A stretch of 64,000 bases of DNA, taken from NCBI RefSeq assembly GCF_004340945.1, contig NZ_SLYD01000012.1, positions 1-64,000 of the forward strand, read 5' to 3'. Shown here in pieces: positions 8,566-17,114 of this stretch; position 1 is the first letter of the stretch; each line of letters opens with the position of its first letter. This stretch comes from Sphingomonas sp. PP-F2F-A104-K0414. Its GTDB lineage: Bacteria; Pseudomonadota; Alphaproteobacteria; Sphingomonadales; Sphingomonadaceae. A program made the translations under genes and the position numbers. Under the pieces are notes generated by a model, which had not been told where the DNA came from, searched no databases, and saw only the letters and a list, made by a program, of their open reading frames with translations.

Positions 8566-8913
8566 ATGGCACAGACTTACGAAGACGCGCTGCGGATCAT
8601 AGCAGAGAGTTACGGCAAGGCGATCGCGGTCAGCGGGGGCATGTCCCTCGCCCGGATCGCCACCGTGGTTGTCAATCGCGGTTCGTTTTTTAAACGTCTG
8701 GAGCACGACACTTCCTTCTCGGCTAAGAATCTCGACCGATTTGCAACTTGGTTTCGAAACGAGAACCACTGGCCCAACAACAGCATTCCCGAGGATGCAG
8801 CGGCGGCGCTTTTCAGCATCGGCCGCCCTCCTCTATCTGCTGCACAATGCGGGGAATTCGCCTCTAAAGTCGATTTCGATCGCAGTGATGTTTTGAAGCG
8901 AGTGGCAGCGTGA
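8566..8913 (+). CDS. Cro-like regulator
   Basis: The 115-residue product from the ATG at 8566 has a helical region with S-G-G-M-S-L-A-R-I-A-T-V-V-V-N-R-G-S that reads as a helix-turn-helix. It is transcribed divergently from the CI-like gene, the usual place for Cro. Another ATG lies at 8557. A possible -10 at 8554-8559 would put transcription start near 8566, so the message may be leaderless. It overlaps the next gene by GTGA. The assignment as Cro rests on position and the HTH-like sequence. Confidence 0.65.
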   Translation: MAQTYEDALRIIAESYGKAIAVSGGMSLARIATVVVNRGSFFKRLEHDTSFSAKNLDRFATWFRNENHWPNNSIPEDAAAALFSIGRPPLSAAQCGEFASKVDFDRSDVLKRVAA

Positions 8914-9404
8914 CCATTGTGCGTCCCCCTAAAACGTTCGCGCAGGCAACGACGACGATAGCCGGTGTGCTGAGCTGGGACGTTATGAAGAAGATCGTGA
9001 AGCGTTCGACGCGGACGATCCGGTACTGGAGCCAGCCGAACTGCAAGACGACGCCCATGCTGCACCAAGCTGCTGCGCTCGATGCCGCGTATCTCGCAGC
9101 TGGCGGTGAATATGCACCCTACGCCCAGGCGCTCGCGTTCGCGGTCGACGTCGAATATTCCAGCGAGATCGCCTGTTGCCGGGCGCTCGCTGCTGACACC
9201 GCCAAATTCGTCCGCGAAGCCGGGGAACTCGGTGCAGCTCTTATTGAAGCCGGTCAGCCCGGCGCCTCCCCGCACGCACATAGCCGTGCGCTGGTCGAGG
9301 CGCAGGAGGTTGAGACGGCACTTGGCGCGCTCATGCGACGCCTACCAAGTTTCTTCCGGTTCGGCGCGGGGTCGCACTCGGGGAAAACCGGGGGGACCCA
9401 ATGA
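8910..9404 (+). CDS. Phage early protein, possible CII-like DNA-binding protein
   Basis: A 164-residue protein starts at a GTG overlapping the previous stop. Residues 20-60 (W-D-V-M-K-K-I-V-K-R-S then T-I-R-Y-W-S) form a plausible helix-turn-helix, followed by a helical Ala-rich body with several Cys residues. In P2/186-like phages this slot often holds a CII-type regulator, but the match is by position and general character only. It overlaps the Ogr-like gene by four bases. Confidence 0.6.
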   Translation: MTIVRPPKTFAQATTTIAGVLSWDVMKKIVKRSTRTIRYWSQPNCKTTPMLHQAAALDAAYLAAGGEYAPYAQALAFAVDVEYSSEIACCRALAADTAKFVREAGELGAALIEAGQPGASPHAHSRALVEAQEVETALGALMRRLPSFFRFGAGSHSGKTGGTQ

Positions 9405-9739
9405 CGATCTCGAAGCCTACCAAGCACAGAATTCCCGGCCTTTCCTGTCCGCATTGCGACGGTCCGGCTGGCATCCGTAACAGCGCGGCACTGACCACGA
9501 CGGTTCGCCACATTCGCTATCGCTGCGAGAATGACGAGTGCGGTCACATTTTCGTCGCCGAGCTGCAGGTCATTCGCACGATCGTGCCGAGCGCCTGCCC
9601 GAACCCGGAGGTCCGCCTCCCTTTCTCGAACCCGAACGTCTGCCGGACGCGACCACTGCCGGCTAATGACGACACCCGTACACCCGCCAACGACGACGTC
9701 GTGACGTTGCCGGCAGCGACCACCCCCGTCCCTAGCTGA
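9401..9739 (+). CDS. ogr: Ogr/Delta-like zinc-finger late activator
   Basis: The 112-residue protein begins with C-P-H-C, followed 22 residues later by C-x4-C (about residues 16-47) and an F-V-A-E-L-Q-V-I-R-T-I-V-P stretch. This is the Ogr/Delta zinc-finger pattern. In P2 and P4 these proteins switch on the late operons, here presumably V-D and the structural genes to the left. The C-terminal third is low-complexity, rich in Asn, Asp, Thr and Pro, and longer than in P2 Ogr. It lies in the early operon, not next to D as in P2. Confidence 0.85.
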   Translation: MTISKPTKHRIPGLSCPHCDGPAGIRNSAALTTTVRHIRYRCENDECGHIFVAELQVIRTIVPSACPNPEVRLPFSNPNVCRTRPLPANDDTRTPANDDVVTLPAATTPVPS

Positions 9740-9845
9740 TCCCCCGCGGCACTCGCCGCGACCGACCCCGCACTGCCTCGATCCACCCGGCGCGACCCTG
9801 TCGCCGGGAACGCCCTCCGCTTGTCCGAAAGAATTGCCCCCTCCC

Positions 9846-12560
9846 ATGCGTTCAGATCTGCACAAAGACCTGCTGCTCCGACTGAAGGCCGACTTCGGTC
9901 TTCAGGTGAAGGGCACCTACCTGCGCGGCGGTCGATGCCCCTCCGAGCATGGCGGTTGCGGCAAGAAAGACGTGCTGTGGTCCAATGCCGAAAAGCCTTG
10001 GGTCCTGCGCTGCGGACGCGCCGACAAATGCGGCGAGACGTTTGCCGTAAAGTCGCTCTACCCTGAGATTTTCGACGACTGGTCCAAGCGCCACGTCAAG
10101 ACGCCGGAGGCCCCCAACGCCGCGGCCGACGCCTACCTGTCCCACGCCCGCGGTTTCGATCTGCTCGGCCTGCGCGGCCTCTACACGCAGGAGGCTTATC
10201 ATGATCGCAAGCTCGGCCTTGGTTCAGCGACCGTCCGGTTCCCGCTGCCCGGTGGCACCTACTGGGAGCGCCTGATCGACCAGCCCGGCCGGTTTGGCGA
10301 CAAGAAGGCGAATTTCGCGTTCGGCGGATCCTACAAGGGCGAATGGTGGTCGATGCTGCCGATCGAGCAGCTCGCCGCAGCCGACACGATCTGGTGCGTC
10401 GAGGGCATCTTCGACTCGATCGCGATTATTCAGACCGGCGGTCAGCCGGCGGTCAGCCTCATGAGCTGCAACAACTACCCGGAGAACGCGCTCGACGCCC
10501 TGCGCCGCGCCGCAGCCGACCTCGGTAAGGCACCGCCCAAGATCATATTCGCCTTCGACGTTGGGAAGGCTGGCGTCAGCTTCACCCGCAAATTCGTGAA
10601 GCGTGCCCGCGAGGATGGCTGGGAAGCCGGGGCCGCGCAGGTCCGCCCCGATGGCGAAGGCGAAAAGCGCGACTGGAACGATCTCGCGCTCGCTGACGAG
10701 CTGACCGAGGAACATCTCGCCGAGTACCTCTACAACGGTGCCGTCACGATCGCGACGGATGCGTCTGAGAAGGCGCTGCTGATCTACAAGCGCAACCGCT
10801 ATGCGTCCTTCCCGCTCATTTTCGGTGGGCGTCAGCTTTGGGCCGTCTTCTCGGTCGAGCGCATCAATCAGGTGCAGCAGCAGTGGATGGAAAGCGACGA
10901 CCCTGAGTTCGCCGCTTTCAAGGATATGCCCCCGCAGGACCGGTGGGATCAGGCGGCAGCCGAAGCGATCGACATCACCGAACTCGCCAACTGCGTGTTC
11001 CGCACCCTGTATTTCCAGAAGGACCCGGCGCTTGAGGAAGGCGCATACTTCCTCCGCGTCGATTTTCCCTCCGACCGCGCGACCGTAAAGGCGACATTCT
11101 CGGGTTCGGCCGTCACCACCAGCGGCGAGTTCACCAAGCGGCTCGCATCGGTCGCGCCGGGCGCACTGTGGACCGGCACGCAGCCCCAGATCGCGCGCCT
11201 CATGCAGATGCAGTGGGGCAATATCAGGACCGTCGAGGCGATCCAGCACACCGGGTATTCGATCGACCATAGCGCATGGATCTTCGGCGACATTGCCGTT
11301 CACAATGGTCGCGTATTCAATCCCAACGAGGACGACTATTTCGTTCTCGGCAAGCGGTCGGTGAAGCTGCGCACGACCGACCGATTGCTGCGGATCTCGT
11401 ACGACGCCGAAAAGCTGGATCTGGCATGGGTCCGCGATTTGGTCACGGCGTACCGCGGCAAGGGCATTGTGGTCCTCGCCTTCTGGGTCCTGTCGCTGTT
11501 CGCCGAGCAGATCCGCAACATGCAGGACTCGCTGGCGTTCCTCGAGGCGACCGGCCTGCCGGGCACCGGCAAGTCCACCCTGCTCGAATTCCTGTGGAAG
11601 CTGTACGGGCGCGCGAACTACGAGGGCTTCGACCCGACCAAGGCGACCGGCGCGGGCATCGCGCGCAGCATGGGACAGGTCGGCAACCTCCCGGTCGTTC
11701 TGATCGAAGCCGATCGCGGCAAGGACAACCCCCACGCAAAGCGGTTCGAATGGGACGAGCTGAAGACCGCGTACAACGGTCGCGCCGTCCGCACCCGCGC
11801 CATTGCCAACGCCGGCATGGAGACATTCGAACCGCCGTTCCGCGGCGCGATCGTCATCGCCCAGAACGACGTCGTCGAGGGCTCGCCAGCCATCACCGAG
11901 CGTATTCTCGGCATCCATTTCGACAAGTCGCACTTCAGCGCGGCCGGCAAGGTCGCGGCCGAGCGCCTGTCGGCGATGCCGATGGACGATATCAGCGGCT
12001 TTCCCATCCATATCGCTCGCCGCGAGAAGGATATCCTAGAGCGGTATCGCGCCGCCTTTGCACACCACGAAGCGGCAATGCTTGCGCACCCCGGCATTCG
12101 CAACGGGCGTCTGGCAAAGAACCACGCGCAGCTCGCCGCCATGCTCGACGCCATGCTGCTGGTCGTGAACATCGACCCGGCCGACGTCGGCGAAGCGCAC
12201 CGCATGATCGTGAACATGCTCGAGCAGCGCCAGAAGGCCGTCGAGACCGATCATCCGCATGTCGAGTGGTTCTGGGAACGGTTCGATCACTTTCGCAGCC
12301 TCGAAGGTCCGTCGCCTGACAAGCCGATCAATCACAGCCGCACGCCGGACAAGATCGCCGTCAGCTTGGTCCATTTTGAGCAGCGCTGCGGCGAACTCAA
12401 CCAGCGCATGCCGTGTGACGCCAACGAGCTGAAGCGCCTGCTGAAGTCGTCGAAGGCCCGCAAATTCGAGGCCGTGAAGACGGTCAACTCGGTCGCCGAC
12501 AAGTCGGTGAATTGCTGGGTCTTCCGCAACCCCGACCACGCCCAATCCCCCGCGAACTGA
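9846..12560 (+). CDS. Phage DNA primase-helicase (Toprim)
   Basis: This 904-residue protein should start replication of the phage genome. It opens with a Cys/His zinc-binding region (about residues 25-65). A Toprim domain follows, with V-E-G-I-F-D-S near 185 and I-F-A-F-D-V-G-K-A-G near 235. A P-loop G-L-P-G-T-G-K-S-T lies near 570 and fits an SF3/DnaB-like helicase module. The ATG at 9846 is used; a TTG at 9834 in frame is less likely. The next gene starts 9 bp after the stop behind AAGGA. Confidence 0.9.
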   Translation: MRSDLHKDLLLRLKADFGLQVKGTYLRGGRCPSEHGGCGKKDVLWSNAEKPWVLRCGRADKCGETFAVKSLYPEIFDDWSKRHVKTPEAPNAAADAYLSHARGFDLLGLRGLYTQEAYHDRKLGLGSATVRFPLPGGTYWERLIDQPGRFGDKKANFAFGGSYKGEWWSMLPIEQLAAADTIWCVEGIFDSIAIIQTGGQPAVSLMSCNNYPENALDALRRAAADLGKAPPKIIFAFDVGKAGVSFTRKFVKRAREDGWEAGAAQVRPDGEGEKRDWNDLALADELTEEHLAEYLYNGAVTIATDASEKALLIYKRNRYASFPLIFGGRQLWAVFSVERINQVQQQWMESDDPEFAAFKDMPPQDRWDQAAAEAIDITELANCVFRTLYFQKDPALEEGAYFLRVDFPSDRATVKATFSGSAVTTSGEFTKRLASVAPGALWTGTQPQIARLMQMQWGNIRTVEAIQHTGYSIDHSAWIFGDIAVHNGRVFNPNEDDYFVLGKRSVKLRTTDRLLRISYDAEKLDLAWVRDLVTAYRGKGIVVLAFWVLSLFAEQIRNMQDSLAFLEATGLPGTGKSTLLEFLWKLYGRANYEGFDPTKATGAGIARSMGQVGNLPVVLIEADRGKDNPHAKRFEWDELKTAYNGRAVRTRAIANAGMETFEPPFRGAIVIAQNDVVEGSPAITERILGIHFDKSHFSAAGKVAAERLSAMPMDDISGFPIHIARREKDILERYRAAFAHHEAAMLAHPGIRNGRLAKNHAQLAAMLDAMLLVVNIDPADVGEAHRMIVNMLEQRQKAVETDHPHVEWFWERFDHFRSLEGPSPDKPINHSRTPDKIAVSLVHFEQRCGELNQRMPCDANELKRLLKSSKARKFEAVKTVNSVADKSVNCWVFRNPDHAQSPAN

Positions 12561-12568
12561 AGGATCGC

Positions 12569-13000
12569 ATGATGTTGCACGTCTCCATACCCGCGCGCCG
12601 CACAGGGAACTCCCTTGCCGCTCGCGTCATGACACCCGCCAACTACCTCCGCCTGCGCCGCAAGGCGTCCGGCCTGACGCTCGAACAGGTCGCCAAGCGG
12701 CTGATGCCCCGCGCCGGCTTCCGCCCCATGGTGGTCGCCTTCCTGCGCGTCCTCGAGACCGACGGCTGCACTGCCAAGCACCGCGATCACATCGACCGTC
12801 TGACGTCCGTCTTTCCGCTCGATACCGACGTTTACTATCAGCTCGTCAACGATCCGGCCGACAAGATGCCGCGGATCTGCTCGGGCTGTGGGTGCTCGGC
12901 TTATGACCCGTGCAAGAACGGTGACGAGGTCTGCGGCTTCGTCGCGCCGGATGCCTGCAATCGCTGCCTGGGCGAAACTGCAGAGCGGGAGGCCGCATAA
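12569..13000 (+). CDS. HTH protein with C-terminal Cys cluster
   Basis: The 143-residue product has a Cro/CI-type helix-turn-helix at about residues 20-75 (L-R-L-R-R-K-A-S-G-L-T-L-E-Q-V-A-K-R-L). Its C-terminus has seven Cys residues, including C-S-G-C-G-C and C-N-R-C, likely to bind zinc or a metal cluster. The ATG at 12569 is preceded by AAGGA. It is probably a phage early regulator. The stop overlaps the ATG of the next small gene. Confidence 0.7.
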   Translation: MMLHVSIPARRTGNSLAARVMTPANYLRLRRKASGLTLEQVAKRLMPRAGFRPMVVAFLRVLETDGCTAKHRDHIDRLTSVFPLDTDVYYQLVNDPADKMPRICSGCGCSAYDPCKNGDEVCGFVAPDACNRCLGETAEREAA

Positions 13001-13167
13001 TGCCGCGCCCCATCGCAGGCCACGCTGAGCCCGACGATCACGCCTGCGCCAATGGCTACGAGATGTTCGTCAGCATCGTCTCTGGCCTCGCGACCGGCGG
13101 GATCATGGTCGCGCTGATCGAATGCGCGACGCCCGTAGCCCACTTCGTAACGAGGGTTTTCTCATGA
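13000..13167 (+). CDS. Small single-helix phage protein
   Basis: This 55-residue ORF uses an ATG that overlaps the previous TAA and ends in an ATGA overlap with the GapR-like gene. It has one hydrophobic segment at about residues 22-42, so it may be a small membrane protein. No family was recognised. The overlaps on both sides are the main evidence that it is real. Confidence 0.55.
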   Translation: MPRPIAGHAEPDDHACANGYEMFVSIVSGLATGGIMVALIECATPVAHFVTRVFS

Positions 13168-13532
13168 ACATGATGACGATGCGCACCGTGCGCGATGCCG
13201 GCGGGATGGTCCGCCACATGCCGACCGCGTTCGTGCCCAACGCGCCCGCCAAGGGCCGCAAGAAGGCGCGGGTCGTCCCCGATCCGATCAAGACGAACGG
13301 CGAGGGCACGGCAGAAGAGCTGCGCCTGCTGGTCGAGCGCTCCGAACGGATTGTTGAGGAGATCAAGGGTGCGCAGGACGATCTGAAAGACGTCATGGCC
13401 GAGGCAAAGGGCCGCGGGTTCGATCCCAAAGCGCTCCGGAAGATCATGGCGATCCGGCTCAAGAAAAAGGAGGAGTTTCAGGAGGAGGAAGCGATCCTCG
13501 AGGTCTACCTCCAAGCGCTGGGGATGATCTGA
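13164..13532 (+). CDS. GapR family (DUF2312) DNA-binding protein
   Basis: From the ATG at 13164 the product is 122 residues. Its C-terminal 75 residues carry the DUF2312/GapR signature: a helix with E-R-I-V-E-E-I-K, then A-Q-D-D-L-K-D-V-M-A-E-A-K-G-R-G-F-D-P-K-A-L-R-K-I. Chromosomal GapR of alphaproteobacteria binds overtwisted, AT-rich DNA ahead of polymerases and helps replication. A GAGG element lies about 10 bp before the start. The N-terminal 45 residues are an extra basic, Pro-rich extension. The phage copy may serve phage replication or late transcription. Confidence 0.88.
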   Translation: MNMMTMRTVRDAGGMVRHMPTAFVPNAPAKGRKKARVVPDPIKTNGEGTAEELRLLVERSERIVEEIKGAQDDLKDVMAEAKGRGFDPKALRKIMAIRLKKKEEFQEEEAILEVYLQALGMI

Positions 13533-13639
13533 TGATCGCGCAGACCAACGAGCGCTGGTCTCACCTCGCGCGCGTACGGCTGATCGTCGTCATAACGGCA
13601 GGTCCTTGGATCGCCGCGTTCGCGTGGTTCGTTTCGTGA
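13532..13639 (+). CDS. Tiny membrane peptide
   Basis: A 35-residue ORF starts in an ATGA overlap with the GapR-like gene and ends in a GTGA overlap with the next. Residues 14-34 are hydrophobic (L-I-V-V-I-T-A-G-P-W-I-A-A-F-A-W-F-V). No family was recognised; the overlapping starts and stops suggest translation. Confidence 0.4.
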   Translation: MIAQTNERWSHLARVRLIVVITAGPWIAAFAWFVS

Positions 13640-14169
13640 CGGCCCCTCGCTGGCAGCACGATTACGAGCTGCTCGCCTGCGTCGCCACGCGACTGCATGT
13701 GCAGCGGATCGTCGGATATCCCGAGGTGGTTCACGCCGGTCGCATGACCGCCCGCGCCGCGGCAGATGGTATCCGCGTCATGGGTACGATCGCTTGCACA
13801 TGGTGGGCGATCGCCGAGGGTCAGCCCGAGGCCCTGTGGACGCGGGATCCGGATCTGGGCGGCGCATGGCCGTATGAGCGTATTGCGGCGCTGACGATCG
13901 CCGCACGCCGCCCCCGCGCCGAGGCGATCGAGCTGCCCAACGATTACGAGCTCGTCGGGTTCGCGGATGCGATCGCCACGCTGATTTGGTGGGAAACCGC
14001 GCGGCCGAGCGCGCGCCTAATCGCCGACTGCAATCGCAAGCTTCGAATGCCGGCGCGTCCCGCCGACATCACTCCGATCGCGCCTGTCGCCCCCGTTCCC
14101 CAACCTTCCGCAATCACACCGGCCGCGTCGCGCGCCGGTCAACCTTTCCTGTTCGAGGTAGCCGCATGA
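13636..14169 (+). CDS. Phage protein of unknown function
   Basis: The 177-residue product, from a GTG overlapping the previous stop, has a soluble N-terminal domain of about 125 residues with several Trp residues (W-W-A-I-A-E-G, L-I-W-W-E-T-A) and a Pro/Ala-rich C-terminal tail. No family was recognised. The frame is open from a TTG at 13606. The next gene overlaps by ATGA. Confidence 0.6.
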   Translation: MTAPRWQHDYELLACVATRLHVQRIVGYPEVVHAGRMTARAAADGIRVMGTIACTWWAIAEGQPEALWTRDPDLGGAWPYERIAALTIAARRPRAEAIELPNDYELVGFADAIATLIWWETARPSARLIADCNRKLRMPARPADITPIAPVAPVPQPSAITPAASRAGQPFLFEVAA

Positions 14170-14294
14170 CCACCCAGAGCACCCCAAACCGCTGGCGTAA
14201 AATGAAGACGTTGCTCGCGATCGTCGTGGCGATCATCGGTGCCCCGATCGTCATTATTGCCCTGTTCGCCAGCCTTTCCGGGGGGCGCCGCTAA
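14166..14294 (+). CDS. Small membrane protein
   Basis: A 42-residue peptide has a basic N-terminus (N-R-W-R-K-M-K) and one transmembrane helix at about residues 16-36, ending in G-G-R-R. It is the last gene of the rightward early operon and overlaps its neighbour by ATGA. Function unknown; a small inner-membrane protein is likely. Confidence 0.5.
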   Translation: MTTQSTPNRWRKMKTLLAIVVAIIGAPIVIIALFASLSGGRR

Positions 14295-14302
14295 TGTGTG
14301 TT

Positions 14303-14971
14303 CTAGGAATCAGAGACGATAGGCATCAGCATCGAACGCTTCCCGGACGTGTCGTCGGCGGTCGGAGCTTCACCCATCGTTTCAAGCAGGAAATCCAGCT
14401 CAAATCGAAATGCGGCACATATCGTTTCGACCCGGTCAAAGGTCTCATCAAGCATTCCGAGATACTGAATATTATCGAATGCCAGCGCCGCATGCCGCAA
14501 GTCTGCGGCGTTATACTTCAATATGCGCCGCAAGCGATGCACAGCAACATGGGACCGCGGCGAATCAAGCGACGCCGCAAAACCGCTAGCATCCAAAATC
14601 TCTCCGAACTCCCCCAGATCTGCGCATTGCTGCGCGAAAAATATGCGCTCCACGTTACCGCTGTGCCCCTCCATCTGCGCATCGGCGAACAGCGTTCTCG
14701 CGTTCTGTATGGTGTCGAGATCGCCTTGGAATCCGCTCAAGACGCCGAGCGCCTGTTCCCGACGTACGCTATTTTGTTGATCGCGCTTCCGCGCTTCCAC
14801 CCACAGCGCGCCGCCAATGGTAAGAAACGCACCCACAGCAGCCCCCAAGAAGCCCAGCAGATCGCCAGGATCAGCTATGCCTTGAAGCCCTGCGACAACG
14901 ACCGCGCCGGTCGCGCCCGACGATACGCCGATGACGGCAAGCTCTGTAAAGTGCTCAATCTTCTTCTGCAT
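14303..14971 (-). CDS. Two-helix membrane protein, probable moron
   Basis: The 222-residue protein has two N-terminal transmembrane helices (about residues 10-30 and 37-57), then a basic E-A-R-K-R-D stop-transfer and a long soluble helical domain. It is encoded against the early operon just upstream of the xis/int genes, the region where lysogenic genes, often superinfection exclusion or anti-phage genes, are found. No family was recognised. The overlapping plus-strand frame (14294-15133) lacks recognisable features, so this strand is preferred. Confidence 0.65.
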   Translation of the reverse strand: MQKKIEHFTELAVIGVSSGATGAVVVAGLQGIADPGDLLGFLGAAVGAFLTIGGALWVEARKRDQQNSVRREQALGVLSGFQGDLDTIQNARTLFADAQMEGHSGNVERIFFAQQCADLGEFGEILDASGFAASLDSPRSHVAVHRLRRILKYNAADLRHAALAFDNIQYLGMLDETFDRVETICAAFRFELDFLLETMGEAPTADDTSGKRSMLMPIVSDS

Positions 14972-15129
14972 AGCGCTAATCTATCTTCACCGGATGGTTT
15001 CTCGCTAGTCAAAGCACCGCCGCGCATGGACCCACGTTTCCAGGAAAAGCAGCTATTTGATTCGACGGACGTAAGGTCCCGTCGATGCCGCATTTTTCAA
15101 TCCGACGCGAGCGACAGCGGTGACGCTCC

Positions 15130-15414
15130 ATGACGCTGCTCACACCGGATGAAGCAGCCGATCGCATCCACGTCTCGACGAAGACCTTGCGCCGACTCAG
15201 ACAAGACGGCCACATTCGCTACGTCGCCATCACCGATCGCAAAATTAGATACCGGCCGGAGGACTGCGACGAGTTCGTCGCGAGCCGTGCCCGGAAGGCC
15301 CCTGAATGTCCGTCTACAAGCGCAAGACCTCGCCCTACTGGCACTTCGACTTCATCTGGCAAGGTCGTCGTTTTTTCGGCTCGACCGGGTGCAAGGGCAA
15401 GCGAGAGGCACTGA
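15130..15414 (+). CDS. Excisionase-like HTH protein
   Basis: The 94-residue protein begins with L-L-T-P-D-E-A-A-D-R-I-H-V-S-T-K-T-L-R-R-L-R-Q-D-G, the MerR-like winged helix of excisionase (helix-turn-helix 17) proteins. It overlaps the integrase start by 109 bp in another frame, so only the first ~60 residues carry the domain. Position beside int supports a role in excision or int control. Confidence 0.8.
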   Translation: MTLLTPDEAADRIHVSTKTLRRLRQDGHIRYVAITDRKIRYRPEDCDEFVASRARKAPECPSTSARPRPTGTSTSSGKVVVFSARPGARASERH

Positions 15415-16397
15415 AGCACGAAGAGATCGAGCGGGCGAAGGCGCGCAATGGCGGCGCGATCCGCCCGCCGATCACGCTCGACGAGGCCTGCGGCCTCTAT
15501 CAGGACAAGGTGGAGGAGCTGCCATCGTGGATCGACACAAGGCGCACACTCCTATCGATGATCGACGGTCTCAATAAGAACGATCTCCTCTCGAATATTA
15601 GTCAGCGTGACCTGCTGGCTCTCGTCGCCCGCCGGCGGGTCGGCCGCGTCAACGCGTCGGTCAACCGCGAGATCGAAGTATGGCGCGCAGTTTGGCGCTG
15701 GGCTCAAAAGGCGCGCTATGACGTAGGCGAGATGCCCGATTGGGGGGCGCTGATGCTGAAGGTTGTCAGAACTGACCCGCGCGAGCTGAGCGCAGCCGAG
15801 GAGATCTTACTATTCGCCGAGATCCGACCGGACCTCTACGATTTTTGCGAGTTCGCACTCAAGACCGGCTGGCGGCGGGGCGAGGTCATCGGCCTGCGCT
15901 GGTCCGACGTCGATCTCGGCACCCGAACCGCCACGACGCGGATCAAGGGCGGCGACGTCGTGAAGCGTCCGCTAACTCAAGACATGCTGGTCATCATCGC
16001 CAACCAGAAGAAGGTCGGGCCGTTCGTCTTTACCTATATCGCAGCGCGAACGAAGGCCGAGTTCGTTGACAAGCTGGGTCGCAAACAGCCGGCGCGCAAG
16101 AAAGGCGATCACTATCCGATGACCGCCCAGGTGCTGCGCAAGCCATGGGCGGTCGCCAAAAAGGCGGCGGACATTCACGGTTTTCGGTTTCATGATCTGC
16201 GGCACACCCGCGGGACGCGGATTCTCCGCGCGACCGGCAACCTCAAAGCCGCCCAGCGCGCGCTGGCGCATCGTTCGATCAAGACGACACTACGCTACGC
16301 CCACGCAACCGACGAGGACGTTCGCAACGCGCTAGATGCGAGCGAGCAGCATTTTATTCGGACAAATGCCGACCGTCGAACACGCCGTAGCGAATAA
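15306..16397 (+). CDS. int: Tyrosine-type phage integrase
   Basis: A 363-residue recombinase. The C-terminal catalytic domain shows T-G-W-R190-R-G-E, H296-D-L-R299-H, H322 and the Tyr331 nucleophile (R-Y-A-H-A-T). The N-terminal part begins with S-V-Y-K-R-K-T-S-P-Y-W and fits an arm-binding domain, followed by a SAM-like core-binding domain (about 55-150). It should integrate the phage at the tRNA-Val gene whose remnant lies about 1.3 kb downstream. Confidence 0.96.
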   Translation: MSVYKRKTSPYWHFDFIWQGRRFFGSTGCKGKREALKHEEIERAKARNGGAIRPPITLDEACGLYQDKVEELPSWIDTRRTLLSMIDGLNKNDLLSNISQRDLLALVARRRVGRVNASVNREIEVWRAVWRWAQKARYDVGEMPDWGALMLKVVRTDPRELSAAEEILLFAEIRPDLYDFCEFALKTGWRRGEVIGLRWSDVDLGTRTATTRIKGGDVVKRPLTQDMLVIIANQKKVGPFVFTYIAARTKAEFVDKLGRKQPARKKGDHYPMTAQVLRKPWAVAKKAADIHGFRFHDLRHTRGTRILRATGNLKAAQRALAHRSIKTTLRYAHATDEDVRNALDASEQHFIRTNADRRTRRSE

Positions 16398-16414
16398 CGT
16401 CGCTGCGGCTTTTA

Positions 16415-17086
16415 TTAAGTCGATATAATATCGTCCAAATTTGGATCAGGCACCGGTTCATCAACAGGCCGCTCATCATCCTCACGGATTTGCGCCAATG
16501 CCTCACCATAATATGAGTCGAGGGCGCTTGCGACGATAGTATCAAGCAATCCAAGCTCTTGGCCCAGCTCATCCGAACGACGACCTTTGCCATTGGCTGC
16601 AACGAGATACTCGCGAAGAGCGGGGGGAATAAGTGCGAGTAGCGCCATCCATCGAGCTTTCAGCTCCACAGAAATCGCATCATTAGTTTTTTGAAGAGGC
16701 TTGTTCTGTAGATCGCGTAGGAACTGCGCAAGTTTATCTGCGCTGTCCGTCCAGCTGTCTGGCGGATCGAAGCAATGCATCAATTCCTTCACCAACACAT
16801 AGTGAAGGTAGCGAGGATCGTCGTCCATTTTGGAACAGTAGCTGATTTGCGCTACGTATACCGGGTCATCATACCGGTCTTCACGCTCGTCGAACAAGGT
16901 GAACCGAGCATCATACGAGTGCATATCGCTTGGCTCTCGCCAAATAATCACTTCACTAATGAATGACTTATCAGCAGTAACCGCGGCACTAAGGAAATTA
17001 AACCCTACCGGACGCCATGCTCCGGTTTCTGCCTGCGTTTTGATTACAGCTTGCTGTACTTTATTCAGTAGATCAGAAAATTTCAT
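16415..17086 (-). CDS. Unknown protein with degenerate HExxH-like motif, probable moron
   Basis: The 223-residue protein has Lys100-Glu-Leu-Met-His104 followed by C-F-D, like a zinc-peptidase HExxH in which the first His is Lys. The rest is acidic and helical; residues 110-190 include the A-L-I-P-P-A-L-R-E-Y-L stretch. It lies between int and the prophage end on the opposite strand, is less GC-rich than its neighbours, and is probably a cargo gene. ImmA/IrrE-like peptidase ancestry is possible but not shown. Confidence 0.65.
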   Translation of the reverse strand: MKFSDLLNKVQQAVIKTQAETGAWRPVGFNFLSAAVTADKSFISEVIIWREPSDMHSYDARFTLFDEREDRYDDPVYVAQISYCSKMDDDPRYLHYVLVKELMHCFDPPDSWTDSADKLAQFLRDLQNKPLQKTNDAISVELKARWMALLALIPPALREYLVAANGKGRRSDELGQELGLLDTIVASALDSYYGEALAQIREDDERPVDEPVPDPNLDDIIST

Positions 17087-17114
17087 GACGCCCCCTGGGG
17101 AGGGCGTCAGTACG

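Noticed and set aside
14294..15133. 279-residue plus-strand open frame
   Set aside because: It lies opposite the membrane-protein gene at 14303-14971, has no recognisable domain, and shows the composition of an antisense shadow.
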